Source: Phallusia mammillata (lineage: Eukaryota > Chordata > Ascidiacea > Phlebobranchia > Ascidiidae). Taken from it: DNA of 64,000 nucleotides. The DNA is taken from the NCBI GenBank assembly GCA_003260075.1, contig QLIY01000664.1, forward strand, positions 28,685-92,684, read 5' to 3'. Below are positions 21,301-30,700 of this stretch, piece by piece. The position numbers and the translations under genes are program-made. Every line of letters begins with the position of its first letter. Position 1 is the stretch's first letter. A model generated the notes under the pieces. That model saw only the letters and a list, made by a program, of their open reading frames with translations, was not told where the DNA came from and ran no database searches.

Positions 21301-22770
21301 TTTTTTATAAAACCAAATATTTAGTTTTTATTAAACCTAAGCGGCAATTAAATTAATATGTATACAGTGGTGGGATTCGGTTCGCACCGGTTCTATAGAA
21401 TCATCTCACGAAATATTATGAGATCAGCGAACCGGTTAGCAATACTGGTTACTATCAATAAACTTTTTGCAACAGAACCGGCTGAAAAATACGATTTTTG
21501 TGGTAAAACCGGCAGACAAAAAATCCCACCACTGAATGTATATATATGTACATACCGTTTATTTATTTTTTGATTTTATTGAGACTAGCGCCACTATCCT
21601 AGCGCATCACCCCTTTTGGGCCCTAAGTAGGACTATATATTGTCTAATAATATGCTGCCAAACAAATAGGCCACTTACCGATGCAAGCAGTATGGTTTGC
21701 GTGAAGGGTTAGACCTTTGGGACAAGTACAGACAGCACCTGAAGCAGTGTTAGCGCACCCGTACTCACAACCTAAAACTTTTGGGTCGCACTCATCTGAA
21801 AAATATAAAATATGTTAAATATGGGGGGGGGGCAAACAAAATGAAGTTAGTTTTTTTCTACACTGCATTTTTTTTCAAGCAAAGTTCTTAGTTTTTATTA
21901 AACTAAATATCAACAGCTGCAATAAATAAACATTTTTATATTATGGACATTTTCTTTCAACACATGATTTTCCACCCTTCTCATATTCTAACTCGGAGAT
22001 CCACATCTGTTAGAATGTCCCCAATGAAGCAAAAATTGAACCACCATATGTACATACCGTTTATTTATTGTTTAATATTTTATTGGGTCTGGGGCCACCA
22101 TTGTGGTGTAATAAGCACACCACCCCTATTGAGGCCTAAGTAGGAGTATATATCGTCTAGTAATATGCTACCAAACAAATACGCCACTTACCAATGCATG
22201 AAGTATGGTTTGCGTGCAAGGTTAGACCTTTAGGACAAGTACAGACAGCACCTGAAGCAGTGTTTGCGCACCCGTACTCACAACCTAAAACTTTTGGGTC
22301 GCATTCATCTGAAAAATATAAAATATGTTAAATACATTTTTTGTAAAATACAGTAAAATCCCTGTTTTAGTTAACCCTGATTTAGTTTTACTATTTGGCG
22401 TTAAAAACAACTGTTTTGGTATTATTGTTAGGACAAAATCCGTTTGACGGGGGGGGGGATTTTTTGCAAAATACAGTAAAATCCCTGTTTTAGTTAACCT
22501 TGTTTTAGTTTTACTATTTGGCTTTAAAAACAACTGTTTTGGTATTATTGTTAGGACAAAATCCGTTTGACAAAAATCTACAAATTGGTAACAAAAATAG
22601 CTCTCGTGCAAACCTCCGCATGTTCCACAAGTCTTTCTGCAGTTTTTTTCCATCGATACGTAGGTTTCACATTGACTCTTAAAATTATCACACCATCGAA
22701 ATTTATTTTTGCACACGGCGCTTACTGCATGAAGAAAAACAATGAGTTGAGTAATGACAAAAACGTTCAC
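9362..22770 (-). CDS. Secreted ShKT-EGF-trypsin-like-TSP1-ShKT mosaic protein
   Basis: Minus-strand gene with about 20 exons. Exon 1 (22614-22770) gives a signal peptide and ShKT domain. EGF exons follow at 22192-22308, 21679-21795 and 21064-21231. A trypsin-family domain spans 20724-20803, 20533-20615, 20233-20329, 20006-20168, 18098-18253 and 17328-17528. TSP1 exons are 16123-16281, 15362-15442 (broken by a gap), 14144-14303, 12234-12392, 11508-11630, 10753-11158 and 10558-10634. A second ShKT lies at 11702-11833 and a terminal one at 9362-9468. Most domain exons are phase 1-1. The stop TAA at 9362-9364 overlaps a minus-strand AATAAA (9357-9362) by one base. All domains are extracellular; no membrane segment is seen. 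I do not know a named orthologue. The reading frame is interrupted at 15315-15361 by a G run that replaces sequence. Confidence 0.8.
9713..10273. mobile_element. hAT-like MITE, family C (561 bp as assembled)
   Basis: The ends CAGGGGTCTCAAAC and GTTTGAGATCCCTG are inverted repeats. Perfect 8-bp duplication CCCTATAG at 9705-9712 and 10274-10281. Inside, a G10 run at 9995-10004 separates two copies of 64-66 bp (9929-9994, 10005-10068), so the true element is about 75 bp shorter. It sits in the last intron of the 9362-22770 gene. Confidence 0.88.
10558..16281 (-). CDS. TSP1 array of the 9362-22770 gene
   Basis: Seven exons encode about eight thrombospondin type-1 repeats. Each shows the WxxW then CSxxCGxG pattern: for example WRPWGAWTACSRTCG in 16123-16281, WGSWGACNATCG in 14144-14303, WSTWSSYSSCTRTCG in 12234-12392 and WSEWSQCSSACG in 11508-11630. 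Exon 10753-11158 holds two full repeats and the start of a third that is finished by 10558-10634. An extra ShKT-like exon (11702-11833, motif SCPKTCC) interrupts the array. The Trp ladder is typical of C-mannosylated, glycosaminoglycan-binding TSP1 modules; ligand unknown. Confidence 0.82.
11382..11502. repeat. Duplicated flank around a G10 run (11437-11446)
   Basis: Copies 11382-11436 and 11448-11502 differ at AATATAAG against AATGTAAG. It lies in an intron just left of the TSP1 exon at 11508-11630. Confidence 0.78.
12816..13615. repeat. Direct repeats enclosing two single-N joins and MITE fragments
   Basis: About 112 bp at 12816-12928 recurs at 13502-13615 with one or two changes. Between the copies are N at 13117 and N at 13382, a MITE tail ending GGTTGGAAAACACTG (to about 13290), the second copy of the 9135 repeat (13383-13485) and the start of another MITE, CAGTGGTTCCCAAAC, at about 13488. 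The order looks like repeat-driven misassembly inside an intron of the 9362-22770 gene. No exon is visible here. Confidence 0.6.
13693..13788. repeat. Hairpin repeat, 38-bp arms
   Basis: The arms 13693-13730 and 13751-13788 are inverted with about three mismatches and centre on ATTCCGACG/CGTCGGAAT. The region from about 13731 to 13811 also matches, in reverse complement, 45998-46080, so it belongs to a dispersed family. Confidence 0.75.
14352..14679. repeat. Duplicated flank around a G11 run (14511-14521)
   Basis: Copies 14352-14510 and 14521-14679 differ at several bases, such as CGTCGTTAAAGG against CGTCATTAAGAG. Intron between TSP1 exons. Confidence 0.8.
14756..15064. repeat. Duplicated flank around a G12 run (14905-14916)
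   Basis: Copies 14756-14904 and 14916-15064 begin GATAATACACAAAGC. They differ by substitutions and a small indel (AATTGTATAAC against AATTATGTATGAC). Confidence 0.8.
15315..15361. other. 47-base G run replacing part of a TSP1 exon
   Basis: On the minus strand a normal TSP1 exon starts at 15442 (GWSGYSQWSSCSRSCGRG) and reads to residues FCET. It then becomes a pure C tract, and an intact splice donor GGTGAGTG follows at once at 15314. Roughly 20-25 residues with the expected later cysteines of the repeat are missing. The tract therefore looks like a sized gap written as G, and the polyproline reading is not real protein. Confidence 0.8.
15532..15718. repeat. Duplicated flank around a G10 run (15620-15629)
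   Basis: Copies 15532-15619 and 15630-15718 differ at TTAAAAGCGT against TTAATAGCGC. Confidence 0.78.
16362..16839. repeat. Duplicated flank with and without a MITE, around a G11 run (16734-16744)
   Basis: Copy 1 (16362-16449) ends in TATTTAGG and is followed by a MITE. Copy 2 (16749-16839) ends in the same TATTTAGG and continues straight into unrelated sequence. This is the pattern of a filled and an empty allele placed in tandem by the assembler. Confidence 0.75.
16450..16733. mobile_element. hAT-like MITE, 3' end lost at a gap
   Basis: It begins CAAGGGGTGTCCAAAC directly after TATTTAGG and carries GGCC-rich stretches like the other MITEs here. The right terminal repeat and target duplication are missing because the sequence runs into the G run at 16734. 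Confidence 0.65.
17328..20803 (-). CDS. Trypsin-family (S1) domain of the 9362-22770 gene
   Basis: Six exons. The domain start reads VCGQ, then NNGG in the place of the usual IVGG, then WPW. His57 sits in APAHC (20533-20615), Asp102 in NNDIAVL (20006-20168) and Ser195 in GESGGP (17328-17528). The triad is present, but Asp194 is Glu and the Ile16-Val17 activation end is Asn-Asn. Residue 189 is Ser, which in active family members favours chymotrypsin-like substrates. Without a cleavable Arg/Lys-Ile site and the Ile16-Asp194 salt bridge, normal zymogen activation is unlikely. It may be a pseudoprotease or be activated otherwise. Exon 20006-20168 uses the first of two adjacent donors; the second would give a stop. 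Confidence 0.8.
17559..17791. repeat. Duplicated flank around a G10 run (17670-17679)
   Basis: Copies 17559-17669 and 17680-17791 differ at TACTACTGG against TACTGCTGG and at GAGCTCTG against GAGCTGTG. Intron of the protease domain. Confidence 0.82.
18674..19002. repeat. Duplicated flank around a G10 run (18833-18842)
   Basis: Copies 18674-18832 and 18844-19002 differ at GGTCGACC against GGTCGAAC and AATTCCTGA against AATTGCTGA. Confidence 0.82.
19304..19443. mobile_element. hAT-like MITE, family D, with internal G19 run (19370-19388)
   Basis: It starts CAGTGGTGGGATTC and ends CCTACCACTG. It is clearly the same family as 21365-21534, sharing GTTCGCACCGGTTCTATAGA. Compared with that sibling, about 57 bp in the middle are missing and replaced by 19 G. 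The target duplication is not convincing. Confidence 0.75.
19571..19640 (+). repeat. Dispersed element with a hammerhead-like core
   Basis: CTGATGA is followed by an 8-bp stem (GGTGTCTC with GGGACATC, one G-U closing pair) and GTAT loop, then GAAAC. A related copy lies on the minus strand at 46090-46050 with partly compensating stem changes. Stem III and a matching stem I are not apparent, so catalytic competence is doubtful. The tail with AGAAGAGCT links it to the 13693 and 45998 repeats. Confidence 0.5.
19607..19986. repeat. Duplicated flank around a G10 run (19791-19800)
   Basis: Copies 19607-19790 and 19802-19986 end ACGCCCAGAT. Differences include GCTAGAAG against GCTGGAAG and a one-base indel in TTCGTTTCCG. 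Confidence 0.8.
20799..21231. repeat. EGF-region duplication across N at 21002
   Basis: 20799-21001 and 21003-21205 are about 95% identical and both hold the exon ending in the AAC ACG GCA run. Only the right copy is a complete exon (21064-21231, phase 1-1). The left copy stops at the N. Most likely two haplotypes placed in series, so only one exon is real here. Confidence 0.75.
21064..22770 (-). CDS. N-terminal ShKT and EGF exons of the 9362-22770 gene
   Basis: The start codon at 22770 opens a hydrophobic signal sequence (MNVFVITQLIVFLHAV) followed by a six-cysteine ShKT domain ending NCRKTCGTC. Two EGF exons, 22192-22308 and 21679-21795, each 117 bp and phase 1-1, encode nearly the same calcium-binding-type domain starting DECDPKVLGC. 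Exon 21064-21231 begins DIDECLGENPC and is a less canonical EGF-like domain. The two 117-bp exons share flanking intron sequence, so they arose by a recent tandem duplication or are alleles. Confidence 0.8.
21365..21534. mobile_element. hAT-like MITE, family D (170 bp)
   Basis: Ends CAGTGGTGGGATT and AATCCCACCACTG. The 8-bp target duplication has one mismatch: TATGTATA at 21357-21364 and AATGTATA at 21535-21542. Sits in an EGF intron; sibling at 19304-19443. Confidence 0.87.
21549..22320. repeat. Tandem duplication of an EGF exon and its introns
   Basis: The block from TACATACCGTTTATTTATT to the exon end occurs at about 21549-21800 and again at about 22047-22320. Introns have diverged noticeably while the 117-bp exons are almost identical. 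A G10 run at 21823-21832 lies between. The sequence right of it (21833-21930) resembles 21247-21350 rather than its immediate left flank. Confidence 0.7.
22337..22571. repeat. Duplicated flank around a G10 run (22449-22458)
   Basis: Copies 22337-22448 and 22459-22571 in intron 1 of the 9362-22770 gene differ at TTTTGTAA against TTTTGCAA and ACCCTGATT against ACCTTGTTT. Confidence 0.8.
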
Positions 22771-23567
22771 AAAAATGGATCACTTTCGCAAATTAGAACG
22801 TACCTTTGTGATTATGCAGACTTGCAAAGCAAACTAGGAGGAATGTTGCCCTGAGTATGCAAACACAAGTTTAAAATTAATATCCTTGCATTAAAGCTTC
22901 ATCTAATGCAACTCACCATAAATGCAACTCCATTTTCTTGTTCAGTATAAAGTTGAATGTCTTCGAAACTGACTATTAAATGTTTGGCGCTCAGCGTTTG
23001 CGCCACAGAATAAATAGCGTAACAAATGTTTGACTTATTTTGTAACTATAAAAAGAAATACACTTCTTGAGTTGTTTGGAAACTATACCTGTACTACAGC
23101 TTACAGTTTGACAACACACAACGTAACTGCCCAATGGCACTGACAAGAAATATATTAATTTCGCTGAACTAGACAGATATTTGGTGATTACTTTGCCGTG
23201 CTACTGCTTTTAATCATTGACCGTGTGTCACGTAAGTTAGGGAAGTTCTCAAACTATAGGCTTTGTTAGTTGTGCTGACTGGCTACTCTAATTGGATCAT
23301 GTTTACAAACACAGAGCCAAAGTGTATCAATTACAATGCGGATACACGGTCAGTAATATCGAAACGTCAATTAGCACGTTGAAACTAGGTTTCAAGTTTT
23401 AAGGTGATTTTCAATTTAAATAAACATATTTTTTTCATTTCAGACAAGGTTGCCTAATGTAAGAAAAGTTTTCGAGTTCGCGTAGCTTCACAAATTAACT
23501 TTAATTCAGTTTATAGGAGAAGTTTCAAAGTGGATTTGATGCTAGTAACCTTTAAACGCATCTGTAA

Positions 23568-23773
23568 TTTACCTTTTGAAATAAGGCCTAATCAACCTGC
23601 AATCTTATAGGCTATCTTCAATGGGTCTTTTATACCTTGTAAGAACACCTATATCAATCAACAAGGGGGGGGGGCTTTACCTTTTGAAATAAGGCCTAAT
23701 CAACCTGCAATCTCATAGTCTATTTTCAATGGGTCTTTTATACCTTGTAAGAACACCTATATCAATCAACAAG
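23568..23773. repeat. Duplicated flank around a G10 run (23665-23674)
   Basis: Copies 23568-23664 and 23676-23773 differ at CTTATAGGCTATCTTC against CTCATAGTCTATTTTC. Confidence 0.8.
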
Positions 23774-24107
23774 GCGTCAACCACTTGTAGATTCTATAAA
23801 GACACATCCAAGTGTTTTTTCGACATTATCAAAAGAGGTGGGGAAATAACTGTTACGTATGTATAGTTTTACGTCATTGCCACAACAGTTTTTAGGTATG
23901 AGCTGTCTACGTAAAATTGCCTTGGGGCATTTGCCCGCAGCTAGAGTGTACGACACAGTACAGGAGTTTATACATAGTAAAGACCAATATAGCAGATACG
24001 ACAAAGGATGGAAAACCACACATTGAAATCAACAGTTAAACATATCTCAACAAATTACGTTATTTTCTGACAGTTCCCACAAACTGAGTTTCGATACTAA
24101 GTCAAAG

Positions 24108-24366
24108 GTGATGTAATACTTAAGATTTTTCAAACTTATTTGTACGTTGTTCATTATTGAGATCATGCTGTTTTAGGTAACATCCCTTTTTACTTGCTTT
24201 ATAACCATGCTTGACTACAGTCAGTACACCAGGGGGGGGGGTGGTGATGTAATACTTAAGATTTTTCAAACTTGTTTGTACGTTGTTCATTATTGAGATC
24301 ATGCTGTTTTAGGTAACACCCCTTTTTACTTGCTTTATAACCATGCTTGACTACAGTCAGTACACC
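24108..24366. repeat. Duplicated flank around a G10 run (24232-24241)
   Basis: Copies 24108-24231 and 24242-24366 differ at CTTATTTG against CTTGTTTG and ACATCCC against ACACCCC. Confidence 0.8.
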
Positions 24367-24586
24367 ACAACTATTTCTTTGGGCACCTGGTTTCATACTA
24401 AACTGGCTCTACAAAATTGAGTGCTCCTGCCTTATCTATGACCTGAACAAATGATTGCGATACGAAGACCTCGATGCGGGCATGACACAATTTCGATTGT
24501 GAGTCACGGCACTAACAAACGTCGCCTTTTCGCCTTCACTAAGTTTGCTGGTAAGCCGATATTTAGCCGCGCAGGAAAAACAACAC

Positions 24587-24935
24587 ATTGGGCAACGCAC
24601 TTTCGTAACTGTTGGAATAAACAAACAATTTGGCAAACCGGGAGAAAATGGTTATTACGCACACCTGCTGTGCTCGTCAGTGGTTAAAGACAACAGCTAA
24701 TTTTCAGCGAAATTAGGTAAACAAATTATGTGTTGCGTATTGGAAGGGCAAAGACGGGGGGGGGGAATTGGGCAACGCACTTTCGTAACTGTTGAAATAA
24801 ACAAACAATTTGGCAAACCGGGAGATAATGGTTATCACGCACACCTGCTGTGCTCGTCAGTGGTTAAAGACAACAGCTAATTTCCCACGAAATTAGGTAA
24901 ACAAATTATGTGTTGCGTATTGGAAGGGCAAAGAC
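24587..24935. repeat. Duplicated flank around a G10 run (24756-24765)
   Basis: Copies 24587-24755 and 24767-24935 differ at several positions, including TTTTCAGCG against TTTCCCACG. Confidence 0.8.
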
Positions 24936-24954
24936 CTATCAAATTAATTAAACG

Positions 24955-25695
24955 TATGACGCAGAACAGCATAGAGCACGGCAATATTAGGCAGCTCTTC
25001 TGTTTTACTACGTGTTACAATTACCTCAGTTTGTTTGTACACATGGAAAATCGGAAGCTAATTTAAAAACAAATACCATCAGTTCTCGTAGAAATGAGTG
25101 TTCTCTGTACCTGGCAACACCTATAGTCCAATTATATTTACGCTTAATGAACTTTAAACTGTGACTGTGGGCATTTCGGCTCTATCTGCACCTAGGGTTG
25201 AAACTCCAAAATTATGTTTACTAAGTCAATTATCTCGCTAAATGGAATTTAACTGCCAAGGACAATCACACATTGGCAATTGGTCATTCTTACCACGTGA
25301 CGCCCAAGATGGAATTGATGGGGGGGGGGTTATGACGTAAAACAGCATAAAGCACGGCAATATTAGGCGGCCCTTCTGTTTTACTACGTGTTACAATTAC
25401 CTCAGTTTGTTTGTACACATGGGAAATGGGAAGCTAATTTAAAAACAAATGCCATCAGTTCTCGTAGAAATGAGTGTTTTCTGTAACTGGCAACAACTAA
25501 AGTTCAATTATATTTAGGTTTAATGAATTTTAAACTGTGACTGTGGGCATTTCGACCCTATCTGCACCTAGGGTTGAAACTCCTAAATTATGTTTACTAA
25601 GTCAATTATCTCGCTAAATGGAATATAACTGCCAAGGACAATCATATATTGGCAATTGGTCATTCTTACCACGTGACGCCCAAGATGGAATTGAT
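24955..25695. repeat. Long duplicated flank (365 bp) around a G10 run (25320-25329)
   Basis: Copies 24955-25319 and 25331-25695 are the longest pair in the window. They carry about 20 substitutions and no large indel, for example AGGCAGCTC against AGGCGGCCC. That spread of changes is what two alleles of a highly heterozygous animal would show. Confidence 0.82.
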
Positions 25696-25783
25696 TTGGC
25701 CGCTGAATGTTATACGGAATTGACTAGTCCACTGCATACATCTGTCATTTAAAAAGGTACATTAAACAACACCTGCACTTATA

Positions 25784-25844
25784 TAAAAACAAGGACCAGC
25801 TTTCAGTGGTTCAATTACAGCTGATTAAATCAAGTTTGTAAAAG
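25784..25844 (+). promoter_or_regulatory. Possible TATA promoter with a non-coding first exon
   Basis: TATATAAAAA at about 25784 is followed, at a promoter-like distance, by a short stretch ending in a strong splice donor AAAAGGTAAGTAA near 25843. A good acceptor (TTTTGCACCCAG) ends near 26918, shortly before the small frame at 26970. This is a signal-based guess only. Confidence 0.3.
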
Positions 25845-26969
25845 GTAAGTAATCTACTTCCACCAAGCTCATGTACTTTTATCTGATCATGACTAATACC
25901 AAAGTAACACTAAAGAAAGGTCCATGGAGTTGAGCCAGTAGGCATCTTTGGCCACGACGCGCAGTAGCACATAATACTAATGTATATTGTATAAGAACAG
26001 CAGGTCGACACAAAGGCACGCCACGATCTACACAGCGAGGAAACTTGACTTCAACATGCGACACTCGCATTTATATACAACGCAATACAATAAGGGAGAA
26101 AACATGCTTCTTAGTCTTAAGCCTTTGTGGGAATATAACAACCGATGTAAAAGTTGAACGCAGTTCTAAAAGCACAAAAAACACCCTTGCGTTATTAGTC
26201 CCGTGTCAGTGAACCCTATTCAAAGTGAACTAAAACAGTCAACGAAATAACCAACCCAAATTATAAATGTTTCTTTGTTTATGGTGATAGTTTTTACACT
26301 GTTCATTTTACAAAGGTTGCCGATTTCCAAAATTTTGGGATAAAAAAACTTCAAAATTTTCTAGGTCGAAGCATAAGGCATGGTAAAGCATCCACGCCAT
26401 CTTCGCAGCATATAAACGACCCCACATGCGTGTCAGGCATAAATACGACAGATACAAGGCGTAACATCTGCGCAAGCTGTTAGTCATTTGCATAGCAACG
26501 TAACTCTTGCCTTTACCACGCAAAACATGGGAACATAAGAAAAGAAGAGGGGCCCTGTGGTAAGAAATATTAATCATTCCATGAGACGGTTAATTCCGCA
26601 ATGCGTCAGGGACCGTTGTGAGGTTCGGAAAGGGACAAAAACCGATGTCGATATGTGACTAAAATGTGGGTAAGATATTTAGGCGGAATGTAGAACTTGC
26701 GTATTAAATGGGTATGTACAATGAATTGTGAAAGCTGCGTATGTCAGTTAAGGAAACTTTAGGAACAGTAAATATATTTTTAACTATTAACCACATTCGT
26801 CAGAAAACTTCAAATACAATCCCATGATTTTGTATAGTGTAGAATGATTCACTGAAGCGTGACATGACGTGCATTAGAAATGACGTGGTGTTATTGGTTT
26901 TGCACCCAGCACAATTTACCCGCCCACTTCCGAACAACGGGATATTGCCAAAAATTCCCAGCAAATATC

Positions 26970-27233
26970 ATGACCGTTTCTGCGAGCGAAAGATGTAAAA
27001 AGTTGCTTTTTGCGCAAGAAAAAAACGAACTTCAAGAATTAGAGTTCAAAATAGTCCCATTATACAAAAATAGATTATTCGTCATCACTCCACATAACTT
27101 CCATCAAAAAAGTTTGTTCTTTGAGGCTGAAGAAAACATTGAAACTATTCCCATTCTTAAAAGCAAGGATCAATCGGTGCGTTTTGGGAACATTCTTTCG
27201 TCGCATGCAATAGTTGCTAGCTACTTACAGTGA
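26970..27233 (+). CDS. Possible small lineage-specific protein (87 residues)
   Basis: The ATG at 26970 (MTVSASERCKKLLF) opens 87 codons to TGA at 27231-27233. The peptide is charged, with no signal peptide or membrane segment and no family I recognise. An acceptor-like AG lies upstream. The frame may be chance. Confidence 0.25.
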   Translation: MTVSASERCKKLLFAQEKNELQELEFKIVPLYKNRLFVITPHNFHQKSLFFEAEENIETIPILKSKDQSVRFGNILSSHAIVASYLQ

Positions 27234-27797
27234 CAGATTTCTACACGAAATGCAACACACACTCAACACCACAGAACGCGCTGAAAAACAAGAATCTCGA
27301 CCAAAAAAACCTAGAGTCGCGTTATAAGTTATTGATACTGCAAAAGATGTCCAAGTACAGCGTTATCGTTTTTACTTTTGGGCCACAATAGAATGGCGGT
27401 TAGGTATGTATGGACACAAAAAAGTTTGTTAAAATGTTTGTAAAATTAACATAGCAGGTGCAAAATTTTGTAAAGTGATAAGTTTTCAATAAGGATGGAA
27501 TAAAATGGACGATAGGATTTTAAAAGGGTTTCGTAAGTTTGGAGTTTAGAATATTACCTCAAGTCATGCATGTAAAGTTTCCTACAGCCGCCTTTTAACA
27601 ATGTGCAATAGGGAATAAATCACTCGGTCATAACCATAAAACACACAAAAAAACAAATGCTGTGGAGGTGAACTGTACCGCACACGCTAATAATTTCCGT
27701 AAACTTCTGTATTCCATGAATTCCAAAAACCATCACCTGCGTGACGTTGGCCCTGGCGCGCCATCTAGCGGGTTCCAAAAAATCAAAAACTTCGCGC

Positions 27798-30700
27798 TTA
27801 TCTGTGAATGCGTCCGTTAGGCGGTTGTTGGTCTATCAGTTTTTTGTTAAATAGGATCTGGCTATTGTCATCATCCTCGTCTGAGTAAATGTTCAGGCCT
27901 TGTTCGGTGTTTTCAAGCAGTTCAAGTCTCTCCTCCTTGCGTTGCTGTCGTGCAGGGGAATAGTGCACTGTGCTGTTGTCGCCGGTCATCACATTTCCGC
28001 CGTTTTTGGAAAACTTGGGCAGATCGGCGAGGGTGAAATTGATGTTTTTGAACGCGTGCAGTAGGAATATACCAACAATGATCGTCCCAAAACCTGTCAC
28101 ACAAGAATGCAAATTTTACGTTTTTCAGGCGGAATGGCAATGACTCAATGAGGGAAAAGGTGTTACGCGTCTAGTGTTGTCAAATAGGGAACACATTTTA
28201 TTTTGCGTTTTCAAAAACAAACAATTTTAATTTTCGAAATGTCTGTTTTTGGAAGGCTCGAATTTGTTAACAGCCCTTATGAAACAAAAATGTATCACTC
28301 CATACCCAAACGTGTTAAACAACTGCAAAAATAGCTCACTGCTACCACCAAGCGGATAGAAAAAACTGTGACAGTTGCATTTTATTTTGTGGTAGAAAAA
28401 AATGCTCATTGTACACGGCAACGCATTTTGTTGCACAGAATTGAAATAAAACATAGTCAGTGTTTTTATCACTCAATACTTTACAGTTCTACCACCCCTA
28501 ATCATGCCGATTTTCGATTGAACAAGCCGTAATGTAACAACCAAGTCCTAAAATATTTTTTAGGCTTAAATACAAGCTTAAAGGTTATCGTACCTGCCAG
28601 CATTCCGATTACCGACTTCGCGTCCATGGCATTCCATTCCTTAAACAGGATCGCAGAGCAGGTGAGTACGGTGGTGGTGAAAAGAACGTAATACACTGGT
28701 GTTACCATGGATGTGTTGAAGATATCAAGCGCCTTGTTCAGGTAATTCACCTGCATTGAGAACCATGGTGATGTAAACAAAAGTCATCGTAGCGGGCTAG
28801 TAACCGTGTTAAGTAATTACGGAAGACTCTAACGATATTGTGTGGGGACGCTTGGCTAAAGACTATATCATATAGTTCATGGCTATAATAGTGTACGAAA
28901 AAAATAGGTTTCCGTATTGAACCCATTCACCTATGTTTGGAGCCAACTTAGCCTAATAGTTGTTCTTTTATTAATGTCTGACTAAGTTTTACGCATGCCT
29001 CATTTTGTTCATGTGGTAAGTGGCAACATGCACGGCCTTGTACCCAGTCTGTTCCGTTGCAGTTAATGTACAGTTGAACTTGAGTTTTACGATTACGTTC
29101 AACAATCATTTGTTTATGATTCTATTTGAACAAGGCAATAAAATAAGTTTACAACCTATATGTATGCCCAAACGAATGAAAAATACTTCACTTTATACTT
29201 GAACGAAAAGATGCGGTAAAAGTTGTCTTAGGATTTTCTGCCCGAACGCATTTCAATTTTCTCCTGGCATTCGCTCTATAGACCACACCTCACATGAAGT
29301 TTTACAGGGCGGTACCAAGCCAAGCGTTACGTCGTCAAAGCGAAATAGACTCTTGGTCAATATGAAAGAATGCGCGAAGACCGCGGCGACGTAAAAACCA
29401 AACAAAAAACGCAAACACGTAATGTTGACGTCATAAACGTCTTTATATTGTTTGTTCCTGGTTACTATCGCAGTAAAAAAGGACTCCAAATCATTTGTTT
29501 AAATTTTGAACAGTTATTAATGATCCAAAGGGTCATGCACATACTTTTGAACAGTTAAAACTTCCTGTTGGGCGTACGTAATCGTTTAAGCTGCAGCAGA
29601 CTTTCTCCAGTCGTAACGAAACTGCGACTTTAGAGGAGATTATAGTTTAACTTTGATGTAAACCTAATAAGCGCGCTTTAGTGGCCCTCTTAGTGACTAT
29701 TCTTCATTGGATAACAACAACCCAATGCGGATCTGTAGTAAAGCTTAAAATGCGTTTATCTTGTGCCATTGTACTTCAATGTATTATCAAATAAACACTT
29801 TAAATACCTGCGTTGACACAGACATGACAAGACCTATGATAAGAACATAGGTGAGGGGATTGGTCCATATACTGCCCCCTGCCGCCCACTCCTTGAATGC
29901 AAGACCAACGCCCTTCACACAGGACACAGAAAACGATCCCAGTAATGAACAGATACTGATGTAAACCATCACATTGCTGGTGCCATGACGTGGGGCAACA
30001 TAGAAAATGAGATAGAGGGATACCAGAAAGACGATGATAGCGTAGGTCACAAAAACTGAAAAGAAGTTGATATTACTGTATGATAAGAAAAGTCTAAATC
30101 CAAATGTCAAAAACTGCCTTGTAACACTTTTTCATGACAATCAATATTTCTCTAATAATAACAATAGTTTTTTGGAATTATTGAATAATAAAATGAATCT
30201 GTTTTACACAACTCCAATGGCAACTTTGTTCTTGGTAAAGCAACTTTTTAGTCTATGACATAAATACCTAACACAGTTCATGTTTAATTGTGGTGGCCAG
30301 GAGAAACATATTTAACTGCTATTAATACATATTGACATGGTATGTTCTTACAAAGTGAACTATGTCAAAACAGGCTTGTGTTTGATCTACTTCTATAAAT
30401 CCCCAATGTTACTTAGAAACTACAGAAAGTCAATATTTGTCTTACTCTCAGTAGTAAGATTACAAGATGTTGTACCAATGCCAGATCCGGTGTAAGTTAC
30501 AAATGTCACTTGTTTAAATTTACTACATTAAATAATAAGTAAATGCTACACAGTGCTTTGTTCATTACAAATAACTTTAGTTTTAAATATAAAGGCAGTG
30601 CAAATGCAAAACTTAAAAAAAGTTACTGTTGCACCACCGTTTCGCATGATCAAAAAAGTATTTGTATTGCAGTTTGAATCATTCTGATTAGCTACATTAA

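Larger units (their letters stand above)
22771..27797. other. Intergenic region, no well supported gene
   Basis: Holds four haplotype-type duplications (23568-23773, 24108-24366, 24587-24935, 24955-25695). Two weak gene hints: a minus-strand 80-codon frame at 23777-24019 with a hydrophobic start and four cysteines, and a plus-strand pair of signals at about 25784-25844 followed by an 87-codon frame at 26970-27233. Neither matches a family I know. Confidence 0.5.

Noticed and set aside
24436..24687. Overlapping frames on both strands
   Set aside because: They lie inside a duplicated non-coding flank and the allelic copy changes several codons and shifts the surrounding sequence.
26308..26577. 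89-codon minus-strand frame
   Set aside because: Composition is ordinary for AT-rich non-coding DNA and there is no recognisable signal peptide or domain.
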